DNA from: a virus
DNA: 41,392 bases
Strand: one strand, 5' to 3'
Virus record (IMG/VR): IMGVR_UViG_3300042462_000918
Coordinates: 1-41,392 of that record
Every line of letters starts with the position of its first letter. The stretch's first letter is position 1. Shown here piece after piece: positions 33,759 to 40,790 of the stretch. The notes under the pieces are model-generated. The model searched no databases. It was not told the DNA's origin and saw only the letters and a list, made by a program, of their open reading frames with translations. The position numbers were made by a program, and so were the translations under genes.

Positions 33759-34940
33759 TCACCCTAACGATATCGCCTTTCCCAGCGGCATCGGCACGTA
33801 CTTAAGCTGCTTTTGCATGTTTTCCGCCAAAAGCGCCTGCTGTTCCATCAATTTTGCGTTCGTTAAATTGTCCAAGAATTCTTTTAATTGAGTGAGCAGC
33901 CTTTCCTTATCCTCACGACCTGTTGACACCAGGCTTTCTCCATTTAATTGAAGATCTGCGTTTGGTATCGGAATGTTAGTAAACTTCGAGCGTATGAGGC
34001 CTAGCAGCTCCCTGCAAAGGGCAAGGGTATATTGGCGAACCCACTGACGCCCTGGCTGTGTTATCGACGAAAAAGGAATATTTCCGAGTGGTACGTTTTG
34101 TGGGCCTGACACACCGTAGATGGACTGATCTTGCCCTTGCAACGCGGTCGCATTTAATGGATCAAGTGCACCAGCCTGCACTTTTAGAAACAGCTTTCCG
34201 GTCTGAATGTCCGTCACAGGTATTGGATAGATTCTTAGATTGCCACCCAGTATTTCATACGAGTAATGAGAGCGCCTCACCCTGAACGCCGACTCTAACA
34301 TACTGCGGCGTAATACATCCTCGAAAATCGGCAGCACGTAAAAGATGGTGGAGTTGACATACGATTCATAGTTGAAGTTTGTCGCGAGGAAGTTAGTCAT
34401 GTTAGACGCATTCAGCAAAAAGTGCTGGGCGGCGAGGGGTTCAAAGTGAAAGACGTCGATGATTCGAATCTGACTTTTCACTGGCATGGTCTGATATATG
34501 ACGCTGCCTGAGACTGCCTCTTTTAAATCCGTATAGATGTTGTAATCCTGCTTTCCGCCCACGAGGTCGATGTATCCCAAAGTGGCATCGTAATTTCCTC
34601 CCACACCTGCGTAGGTAGAATATGGTGACGCCTGACGCATCAAGAACTCTAAAGTCTGGTGTGGGTACGCATTTGTCGGGTCGTTACTTCCGGTTGGCAT
34701 CCCGAGGACGTTCGCAAGTTCCGACTGAATCTTCATCTCGTGGATCTTCCTAGAGTACTCGCAGCATGCCTCTTCAAAACATGCCCAGATTTCCTTTCGA
34801 GTCAGCTCCACTGAGAGAACGTCATCTCCCAGCTTACGCTTCACAAACGTGACCATTGAATCAGCTTCTTGTTGAAATTGCAGATCTGCATCAAAGAAAG
34901 CAAACGGAGTTGGCTGTATTGTCTGTACAAAGCTTGGCAT
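33759..34940 (-). CDS. Neck protein (gp13-like) / virion structural protein
   Basis: 393 residues. It begins with a helical segment (EADSMVTFVKRKLGDDVLSV, ELTRKEIWACFEEACCEYSR), has a middle of strand type (YIDLVGGKQDYNIYTDLKEA), then YEILGGNLRIYPIPVTD and a helical C-terminus (ERLLTQLKEFLDNLTNAKLM). This arrangement, with a short 'GGNLRIYP' strand and helical ends, matches a neck/connector protein of large marine phages. The gene order neck-neck-stabiliser-sheath supports gp13. It is the first minus-strand gene of the tail block, with an AATAGTTA element 23 bases ahead and GAGAGGGTCAC before the ATG. Confidence 0.62.
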   Translation of the reverse strand: MPSFVQTIQPTPFAFFDADLQFQQEADSMVTFVKRKLGDDVLSVELTRKEIWACFEEACCEYSRKIHEMKIQSELANVLGMPTGSNDPTNAYPHQTLEFLMRQASPYSTYAGVGGNYDATLGYIDLVGGKQDYNIYTDLKEAVSGSVIYQTMPVKSQIRIIDVFHFEPLAAQHFLLNASNMTNFLATNFNYESYVNSTIFYVLPIFEDVLRRSMLESAFRVRRSHYSYEILGGNLRIYPIPVTDIQTGKLFLKVQAGALDPLNATALQGQDQSIYGVSGPQNVPLGNIPFSSITQPGRQWVRQYTLALCRELLGLIRSKFTNIPIPNADLQLNGESLVSTGREDKERLLTQLKEFLDNLTNAKLMEQQALLAENMQKQLKYVPMPLGKAISLG

Positions 34941-34955
34941 GTGACCCTCTCTACA

Positions 34956-34963
34956 TAACTATT
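34956..34963 (-). promoter_or_regulatory. AATAGTTA element before the neck gene
   Basis: On the minus strand AATAGTTA is 15-23 bases before the ATG at 34940, in the 98-base divergent gap to the plus-strand 47-residue ORF. It would start the whole neck-to-tail unit if it is a late promoter. Confidence 0.42.
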
Positions 34964-35038
34964 GTCGCTCTGCGACCTTATCGTTCCTATGTACTTATCA
35001 ACCAAAATTTGTAATTATCCCTACAGGAGGAAGCAGAT

Positions 35039-35182
35039 ATGGTCATCATCATTAATCTAGACGGAGATGAAGAGGTTCACGATGACGTTCGTGAGGAGCA
35101 GGGCAAGAAAGAGAGAGAGAATTTCCTTCCAGAAGCCTACCACTTTCCGCAACCACAACTGGTCCCCATCGCCGGGATTTAA
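35039..35182 (+). CDS. Small acidic protein (47 residues)
   Basis: Reads MVIIINLDGDEEVHDDVREE, then QGKKERENFLPEAYHFPQPQ and LVPIAGI. The ATG has a strong AGGAGG eight bases upstream, and the stop is TAA at 35180-35182. A hydrophobic/acidic start and a Pro-rich end are not like any family I know. It is the first plus-strand gene of the tail-fibre block and is too short to be listed by most ORF finders, but the ribosome binding site and the intergenic position make it credible. Confidence 0.65.
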   Translation: MVIIINLDGDEEVHDDVREEQGKKERENFLPEAYHFPQPQLVPIAGI

Positions 35183-35381
35183 GACAAAAACCTGCTGTGT
35201 AAAATATTTTTTTTGACAATCACAAAATCATCGTTGTAACTGCCTAAAATCATTAAGCATATTTTTATAAAAAATGTGCAATCAAAAAACGTCATCACCA
35301 CTTCTTGACGATAGTTATTTGTTGGTCGAGCTTGGATTTGAGAACTTGTTCTGATACAACACTAACACTAGGAGATGGAAC
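35183..35381 (+). promoter_or_regulatory. Leader of the tail fibre operon, with GATAGTTA element
   Basis: 199 bases, A/T-rich, no ORF. GATAGTTA at 35310-35317 matches the NATARTTA element seen before the tail genes, here 72 bases before the ATG. A TATAAAAA run lies at about 35267. TTGACA occurs near 35213 but without a good -10 box 17 bases on. AGGAG at about 35371 is the ribosome binding site of the fibre gene. Confidence 0.4.
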
Positions 35382-38372
35382 ATGGCATTAACTAAGTTAC
35401 AACAGGCCCAGATGAGCGGAACAGTCGACGTGCTCATGACAGACAGGGTAGCAAATCTTCTCGCCGCCGACAGAACACTTGTTGATGACCTTAACTCACT
35501 TCGTACGCAGATCAGAAAGATCCAGGGTACGGATGCATGGTCAGACAGCCTGAGCGGTTCTCAGGACTTGGCCGACATCTACGCTGCAATGAGAGTCAAC
35601 GGTGATGTGGCTAACTTCCAAAACGACCTCTACGTTGCAGACGACGCTTTTGTGTCTGGTTCGTTCGAGGTTGCGGGGTCAGTCGAATTCCTCGGCGATC
35701 TCGTTGTAGGCGGAGACCTTACTGTCGAAGGTGGCAAGATCACGATGTCGAACGGCGCTGTCATCGACAGCGAGGTTGCCGGCGAGCTGAAGCTTGACGA
35801 GGACCTCGTCAAAGTGACAGGCGACTTTGAGGTTGAGGGCGGAAAGATCACGATGTCGAATGGCGCTGTCATCGACAGCGAGGTTGCCGGCGAGCTGAAG
35901 CTCGACGAAGATCTTGTCAAAGTGACAGGAGACCTTGAGGTTGAGGGCGGAAAGATCACGATGTCGAATGGCGCTGTCATCGACAGTGAGACAGCTGGTG
36001 AACTGAAGCTTGACGAAGACCTCGTCAAAGTGACAGGCGACTTTGAGGTTGAAGGTGGTAAGATCACCATGTCGAACGGTGCTGTCATCGACAGCGAGAC
36101 AGCCGGCGAGCTGAAACTTGACGAAGACCTCGTCAAAGTGACAGGCGACTTTGAGGTTGAAGGTGGTAAGATCACCATGTCGAATGGTGCTGTCATCGAC
36201 AGCGAGACAGCTGGCGAGCTGAAGCTCGACGAAAGCCTTGTCAAGGTGACAGGTGACCTTGAGGTTGAGGGTGGTAAGATCACAATGTCGAACGGCGCTG
36301 TCATCGACAGCGAGACAGCCGGTGAGCTGAAGCTCGACGAAGACCTCGTCAAGCTGACAGGTGACCTCCAGGTCGACGGAAATGATATCAAGTCTTCATC
36401 TGGCGACACTGTCTTTACATTGAGCGGTGAGAACGCTACTGTCGCTGGAAACCTCGTCGTTTCAGGCGACCTTGTTATCAACGGCTCAACAACAACCGTC
36501 AACACGACAAACCTCGAAGTGAAAGATGCCATCATCGGTCTTGGCTACGCCAGCGGTTCATCTGAAGAAGCCAATGGCGATAGAGGCTTCGTGTTCTCAC
36601 GCGACGGTGACAATGTCGCTGCCTTTTGGGACAATACAGCTACAGAATTCCGCCTTATCTACACAGCAAATGATCCATCTGAAGCTGTTCTTACAGAGAC
36701 AGGCTGGGTTGACTTCCACGCTAACAGCATGCTGGCTGAAGGAGACCTCGAGGTCAAGGGTGGAAAGATCACGCTGTCAAACGGTGCTACAATCGACAGC
36801 GAGACAGCCGGTGAGCTGAAGCTTGACGAAAGCCTTGTCAAGGTGACAGGTGACTTTGAGGTTGAAGGTGGTAAGATCACCATGTCGAACGGCGCTGTCA
36901 TCGACAGCGAGGTTGCCGGCGAGCTGAAGCTCGACGAGGACCTCGTCAAGGTGACGGGTGACTTTGAGGTTGAAGGTGGTAAGATCACCATGTCGAACGG
37001 CGCTGTCATCGACAGCGAGACAGCCGGTGAGCTGAAGCTTGACGAGGACCTCGTCAAGGTGACAGGAGACTTTGAGGTTGAAGGTGGTAAGATCACCATG
37101 TCGAACGGCGCTGTCATCGACAGCGAGACAGCCGGTGAGCTGAAGCTTGACGAAGACCTCGTCAAGGTGACAGGAGACTTTGAGGTTGAAGGTGGCAAGA
37201 TCACGATGTCAAATGGCGCTGTCATCGACAGCGAGACAGCCGGCGAGCTGAAGCTCGACGAAGACCTCGTCAAGGTGACAGGAGACCTTGAGGTTGAGGG
37301 TGGCATGATCACCATGTCAAACGGCGCTGTCATCGACAGCGAGACAGCCGGCGAGCTGAAGCTCGACGAAAGCCTTGTCAAGGTGACAGGAGACCTTGAG
37401 GTTGAGGGTGGTAAGATCACGATGTCAAATGGTGCTGTCATCGACAGCGAGACAGCCGGCGAGCTGAAGCTCGACGAGGACCTCGTCAAAATGACAGGAG
37501 ACCTTGAGGTTGAGGGTGGTAAGATCACCATGTCAAATGGTGCTGTCATCGACAGCGAGACAGCCGGCGAGCTGAAGCTCGACGAGGACCTCGTTAAGCT
37601 GACAGGAGACCTCCAGGTCGATGGAAACCACATTAAGTCATCGACAGGCGACACAGTCTTTACGTTTGCTGACGCTAACGCAACTGTCGCTGGAAACCTC
37701 GTCGTTTCAGGTGACTTCGTCGTCAACGGCGCAATGATGACTGTCAACACGACAAACCTCGAAGTGAAGGATGCGATCGTCGGCTTGGGTTACGCTTCAG
37801 GCTCGACAGCGGTTTCGCCAGCTGGCGACAGAGGCTTCGTGTTCAGCAGACTCGGTCTCGACAACGTTGCGACCTTCTGGGACCATGCTGACTCGAAGTT
37901 CAAGATGGTATTCACGAACAGCAACCCCGATGCAACCGACATCAATGAGCTTAGCTACGCTAACTTCCACGCTGGCATTGTCTCCTCGCAGGCAGGCTTC
38001 AGCGGTTCGTTGACGAAGCTTGTCGACGGTTCGTCGTACATGGTCGCCGGCGTAGGTATCTCGATCGCCACTGGCTCAAATGGTGCTATCACCATCAGCG
38101 GTGCATCGAACTCCTACAACAAGGGTTACCTCGCTGGTAACTCGGGTCACATCTCAGCTGGTGTCCTTAACTTCGCCGCAGCAGGGTTCGGTACCTTGAG
38201 TTCGGCTGACGACAAGAACGTCGACGTTTACCTGAACGGCGCGCTTCTGGCCTACGGTGCTGGACGTGACGTGACGGCGATCTCGACGACAACTGTCACC
38301 TTCGCCACAGCTCTGGCTAACTCGTTGACGCCAGACGACGTCGTCACAGTTGCTTTGAGAAGCTTGATTTAA
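35382..38372 (+). CDS. Modular tail fibre protein 1 with 36-residue tandem repeats
   Basis: 996 residues. The N-terminal domain (1-110: KLQQAQMSG, then a Leu-rich coiled coil LVDDLNSLRTQIRKIQG, and DVANFQNDLYVADDAFVSGS) is shared with fibre 2 and probably attaches to the virion. Then come two repeat arrays: 6 copies (111-326) and 8 copies (454-741) of a unit around KITMSNGAVIDSETAGELKL. Each array is followed by a related insert (327-453 and 742 on: DLQVDGN, NATVAGNLVVSGD, TVNTTNLEVKDAI, RGFVFSR). The C-terminal part has GFSGSLTKLVDG and a terminal module (VDVYLNGALLAYGAGRDVT). Repetitive beta structure of this kind is usual for fibres. AGGAG precedes the ATG and a terminator follows. No chaperone domain is recognised. 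Confidence 0.85.
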   Translation: MALTKLQQAQMSGTVDVLMTDRVANLLAADRTLVDDLNSLRTQIRKIQGTDAWSDSLSGSQDLADIYAAMRVNGDVANFQNDLYVADDAFVSGSFEVAGSVEFLGDLVVGGDLTVEGGKITMSNGAVIDSEVAGELKLDEDLVKVTGDFEVEGGKITMSNGAVIDSEVAGELKLDEDLVKVTGDLEVEGGKITMSNGAVIDSETAGELKLDEDLVKVTGDFEVEGGKITMSNGAVIDSETAGELKLDEDLVKVTGDFEVEGGKITMSNGAVIDSETAGELKLDESLVKVTGDLEVEGGKITMSNGAVIDSETAGELKLDEDLVKLTGDLQVDGNDIKSSSGDTVFTLSGENATVAGNLVVSGDLVINGSTTTVNTTNLEVKDAIIGLGYASGSSEEANGDRGFVFSRDGDNVAAFWDNTATEFRLIYTANDPSEAVLTETGWVDFHANSMLAEGDLEVKGGKITLSNGATIDSETAGELKLDESLVKVTGDFEVEGGKITMSNGAVIDSEVAGELKLDEDLVKVTGDFEVEGGKITMSNGAVIDSETAGELKLDEDLVKVTGDFEVEGGKITMSNGAVIDSETAGELKLDEDLVKVTGDFEVEGGKITMSNGAVIDSETAGELKLDEDLVKVTGDLEVEGGMITMSNGAVIDSETAGELKLDESLVKVTGDLEVEGGKITMSNGAVIDSETAGELKLDEDLVKMTGDLEVEGGKITMSNGAVIDSETAGELKLDEDLVKLTGDLQVDGNHIKSSTGDTVFTFADANATVAGNLVVSGDFVVNGAMMTVNTTNLEVKDAIVGLGYASGSTAVSPAGDRGFVFSRLGLDNVATFWDHADSKFKMVFTNSNPDATDINELSYANFHAGIVSSQAGFSGSLTKLVDGSSYMVAGVGISIATGSNGAITISGASNSYNKGYLAGNSGHISAGVLNFAAAGFGTLSSADDKNVDVYLNGALLAYGAGRDVTAISTTTVTFATALANSLTPDDVVTVALRSLI
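35712..36359 (+). repeat. Tandem repeat block A: 6 x 108 bp
   Basis: Six in-frame copies of a 36-codon unit in fibre 1, very similar in DNA as well as protein. The core is KITMSNGAVIDSE, then AGELKLDE and LVKVTGD. Substitutions are few: Val/Thr in DSE(V/T)AGEL, Asp/Ser in LDE(D/S)L, Phe/Leu in GD(F/L)EVEG. High identity suggests recent duplication or gene conversion between copies. Confidence 0.95.
36741..37604 (+). repeat. Tandem repeat block B: 8 x 108 bp
   Basis: Eight more copies of the same unit, separated from block A by a 381-base insert whose relative follows block B. Copy 1 is the most different (LEVKGGKITLSNGATIDS); copy 6 has GGMITM for GGKITM. The pattern block + insert, block + insert indicates duplication of a larger module of about 1 kb, with different copy numbers afterwards. 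Confidence 0.95.
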
Positions 38373-38389
38373 TATAAGTTGAGTTATGG

Positions 38390-38422
38390 GCCAGGCCCAT
38401 TTTGTGGGCCTGGCTTTTTTTT
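38390..38422 (+). terminator. Intrinsic terminator after fibre 1
   Basis: GCCAGGCCCA (38390-38399) pairs with TGGGCCTGGC (38405-38414), a perfect 10-bp GC-rich stem with a 5-base loop, followed by eight T. It lies 17 bases after the fibre 1 stop. Fibre 2 must be expressed by read-through or from a promoter in the 38 bases that remain. Confidence 0.9.
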
Positions 38423-38460
38423 ACTTTTATTAACGCATACAGCCAATAGGGAGATTTACC

Positions 38461-40158
38461 ATGTCGTTAATTAAATTTCAACAGTCGCAGATGAGTGGCA
38501 CCCTTGCTGGTTCTGTCAGTGACAGGGTGGAAAACCTTCTTTCTCAGAACAGGACACTCTCTGATGACTTAAATTCGCTTCGTACACAAATCAGAAAAAT
38601 CCAAGGTACAGAAACTTGGGCAGACAACCTGAGTGGATCTCAGGACCTTGCTGATCTTTATGCAGCCATGCGTGTCGACGCAAGCACCGGTATCGCCAAT
38701 TTCCAAGAAGATGTCTACGTCGCTGACGATGCATTTGTCTCAGGTTCATTGGAGGCCGCCGGTATCGTGGTGTCGCTTGGGGGCTTCAGCGGCTCATTGA
38801 CAAAGCTGTCAGACGGTGGTGACTACCTCCTTGCGGGGGCGAACATCATGCTGGCAACAGAGTCTAACGGCGCGGTCACAATCACAGCGGTCGCAGGCTC
38901 GCCTGATTCGGCTGTGCAGTTCAACAGCGGCGGAAGCTTCACTGGTGACGCAAGCTTTACATTCACACCTGGCAAATTATACATGTCTGGTGCGTTTTCT
39001 CAGGGCTTTGAGTCGGCTGCTTACGGGGACAATTCACATGCAGAGGGCAAGTGGTCAATGGCCTCCGGTATGTTCGCGCATGCTGAAGGCGATCTAACCA
39101 CAGCAGGTGGCCAGGCTTCGCATGCTGAGGGCAGCGGTTCGCTTGCAATGGGTATCGCAGCTCATGCTGAGGGTTACCTGTCGTCTGCACCCGCCAACTA
39201 TTCGCATGCCGAAGGCTGGTTGACAATCGCTTCTGGTTCGTTCTCGCATGTCGAGGGTAAGGCAACCATAACTTCTGGTTCGTGGGCTCACGCTGAGGGC
39301 GTCTTTACTGTCGCTCGCGGCGCAGCTTCGCATGCCGAAGGTAGCGGTTCTTTGGCAACGGGCATTGCTTCGCACGCTGAAGGCAAGGATACAACGGCAC
39401 TTGGGGATTTCTCACATGCTGCTGGCTTTGGTTCTTTGGCAAGCGGTTATGCTGCAAGCGCAATTGGCTTTGGTGCTGTCGCAGCAGGCAACTACTCGTT
39501 CGCTGCAGGTGAATATGTAGTTGCTTCTGGCTCTGCGCAGTCTGCCTTTGGTAAATGGAACAAGGAAAACAATGGAGACTCTCTGTTCATCATCGGTGCA
39601 GGTTCATCGGATGAGGATAGAAAGGACATCTTCCTTGTCGGTGCAAACTCAGTCATGGTCGGTTCGGCCTCGTTGGCTGCTGACACATTCTTCCACGTCG
39701 CTACATCAGGCGCGGCCGACAAGGCCAAGTTTGATGGCAGCGTTCTTGTGGACGGGTTTGTCAAGTCAGAGAGCGGGTTCAGCGGTTCATTGACGAAGCT
39801 TGCAAATGGCGACGATTACATGCTCGCAGGAGTGGGCATCACACTTTCGACAGGCTCGAACGGTGCCATCACAGTCAGTTTTAACACTAACAGCACAGCG
39901 AAGGGTTACTATGCAGGAAACAGTGCACACCTGTCTGGTGGCGTATTTACTTTCGGCCCTGCCGGTGCTGCTCTTGGTACGCTGAGCATTGGAACCGATG
40001 AGTTCATCGATGTGTATTTGAACGGCGTCTACATGTCATGCGGCGCAAACCGTGACATCACAAACGTCAGCACAACGTCTTTTAGCTTTAACTCGAACAT
40101 CGCGTCAACTTTGACGAGCGAAGATGTCATCTCAGTTGTATTGAGATGCCTAGCATGA
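38461..40158 (+). CDS. Modular tail fibre protein 2 with HAEG beta-roll
   Basis: 565 residues. Residues 1-100 (KFQQSQMSGTLAG, SDDLNSLRTQIRKIQGTETW, FQEDVYVADDAFVSGS) repeat the N-terminal domain of fibre 1. Residues 107-145 are a 'GFSGSLTKLSDGGDYLLAG' module, present again at about 440-475. Residues 193-360 hold a roll of 14-residue HAEG repeats, as in trimeric adhesin heads. After it comes GKWNKENNGDSLFIIGAG and DRKDIFLVG, the capping part seen after such rolls in phage proteins. The C-terminus (YYAGNSAHLSGGVFTFGPAG, VYLNGVYMSCGANRDITNVS) matches that of fibre 1. Probably a trimeric receptor-binding or side fibre. AGGGAGATTTACC precedes the ATG. Confidence 0.85.
   Translation: MSLIKFQQSQMSGTLAGSVSDRVENLLSQNRTLSDDLNSLRTQIRKIQGTETWADNLSGSQDLADLYAAMRVDASTGIANFQEDVYVADDAFVSGSLEAAGIVVSLGGFSGSLTKLSDGGDYLLAGANIMLATESNGAVTITAVAGSPDSAVQFNSGGSFTGDASFTFTPGKLYMSGAFSQGFESAAYGDNSHAEGKWSMASGMFAHAEGDLTTAGGQASHAEGSGSLAMGIAAHAEGYLSSAPANYSHAEGWLTIASGSFSHVEGKATITSGSWAHAEGVFTVARGAASHAEGSGSLATGIASHAEGKDTTALGDFSHAAGFGSLASGYAASAIGFGAVAAGNYSFAAGEYVVASGSAQSAFGKWNKENNGDSLFIIGAGSSDEDRKDIFLVGANSVMVGSASLAADTFFHVATSGAADKAKFDGSVLVDGFVKSESGFSGSLTKLANGDDYMLAGVGITLSTGSNGAITVSFNTNSTAKGYYAGNSAHLSGGVFTFGPAGAALGTLSIGTDEFIDVYLNGVYMSCGANRDITNVSTTSFSFNSNIASTLTSEDVISVVLRCLA
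39037..39540 (+). repeat. 12 x 42-bp HAEG repeats in fibre 2
   Basis: Twelve 14-codon units starting HAEG, with 'Ser/Ala-x-Gly' in the middle (for example HAEGSGSLAMGIAA). The first nine are regular; the last three decay (HAAGFGSLASGYAA, SAIG..., FAAG...). This is the left-handed beta-roll repeat of YadA-type heads. A thirteenth, degenerate unit may follow. Confidence 0.85.
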
Positions 40159-40184
40159 TGCATTGATTTAGCGTTTTGACGTTG

Positions 40185-40217
40185 GGGTCGGGGAGTAATC
40201 CCCGGCCCTTTTTCTTT
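40185..40217 (+). terminator. Intrinsic terminator after fibre 2
   Basis: GGGTCGGGG (40185-40193) pairs with CCCCGGCCC (40200-40208), 9 bp including one G-T pair, with loop AGTAAT, followed by TTTTTCTTT. It lies 27 bases after the fibre 2 stop. Confidence 0.88.
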
Positions 40218-40256
40218 CCACAAATTATTTATCAATATCTCAAAAGGAGGACCACA

Positions 40257-40790
40257 ATGACACAAGACGCACTAAAGATGAAAATATCTTTTATAGAAGA
40301 GCTAATGAAGCAAAAGATCTCTCAAGCTAACTCCTTGAGAGAGTCGTTAAGGCCTTTAGAGGCTTTTAATACAGCCACCAAAGAAATGAGTAAAAAAATA
40401 GAAGAAATTGTCACGCCAAAAAAGCAAGAGTCACTTGAACTTTTATCTAAGGCAAAGATGACAGGAGAATCGTATCGTTTCTTGATTGAAATTCTTGACC
40501 AGCTGTCTGGGCTCACACAGCACTCCAAGCAAGATTCAGAAAAGATTTTGTTCAGCAGACAGCAAGAGCTTAACTTCATCGCGCAAGAGTTTACAAAGCT
40601 CAAAGAGCTGTATGAAAAATTGAACCTTGAGCTCAACAAACCTGAGCAAACGATATCAGAAGATAAGAAAGAAGAAACAAAGACAAACTACATACGCCCA
40701 GATCAAAACCCTAACACCAGAGTCGGAAAAGCGGCTTTAGAATTGCAGCAGAGAAAGAAAGTCGGAAAGCCGCAAGAAGAAGAAGTTTGA
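40257..40790 (+). CDS. Coiled-coil protein next to the tail fibres, unknown function
   Basis: 177 residues, highly charged and helical: LKMKISFIEELMKQKISQAN, PLEAFNTATKEMSKKIEEIV, SRQQELNFIAQEFTKLKELY. It ends in a disordered basic/acidic tail (LELQQRKKVGKPQEEEV). The ATG at 40257 follows AAAAGGAGG, a strong site; the frame is open further upstream from a TTG but that part runs through the terminator. Because it follows two fibre genes it could be a fibre assembly or scaffold protein, but no family is recognised. Its stop directly abuts the stop of the convergent minus-strand gene. Confidence 0.75.
   Translation: MTQDALKMKISFIEELMKQKISQANSLRESLRPLEAFNTATKEMSKKIEEIVTPKKQESLELLSKAKMTGESYRFLIEILDQLSGLTQHSKQDSEKILFSRQQELNFIAQEFTKLKELYEKLNLELNKPEQTISEDKKEETKTNYIRPDQNPNTRVGKAALELQQRKKVGKPQEEEV

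Noticed and set aside
35712-37604. CRISPR-like array
   Set aside because: The 108-bp repeats are contiguous, in frame and coding; there are no spacers.
35630-37750. Two long open frames on the minus strand (301 and 363 codons) across the fibre repeats
   Set aside because: They are the antisense image of the tandem repeats: an open frame in one repeat stays open in all. They have no ribosome binding site, and the plus-strand gene has a full modular fibre architecture.
35382-40158. Diversity-generating retroelement target in the fibres
   Set aside because: No reverse transcriptase and no template/variable repeat pair with adenine-specific changes is seen. Repeat differences are not concentrated at adenines near a C-terminus.
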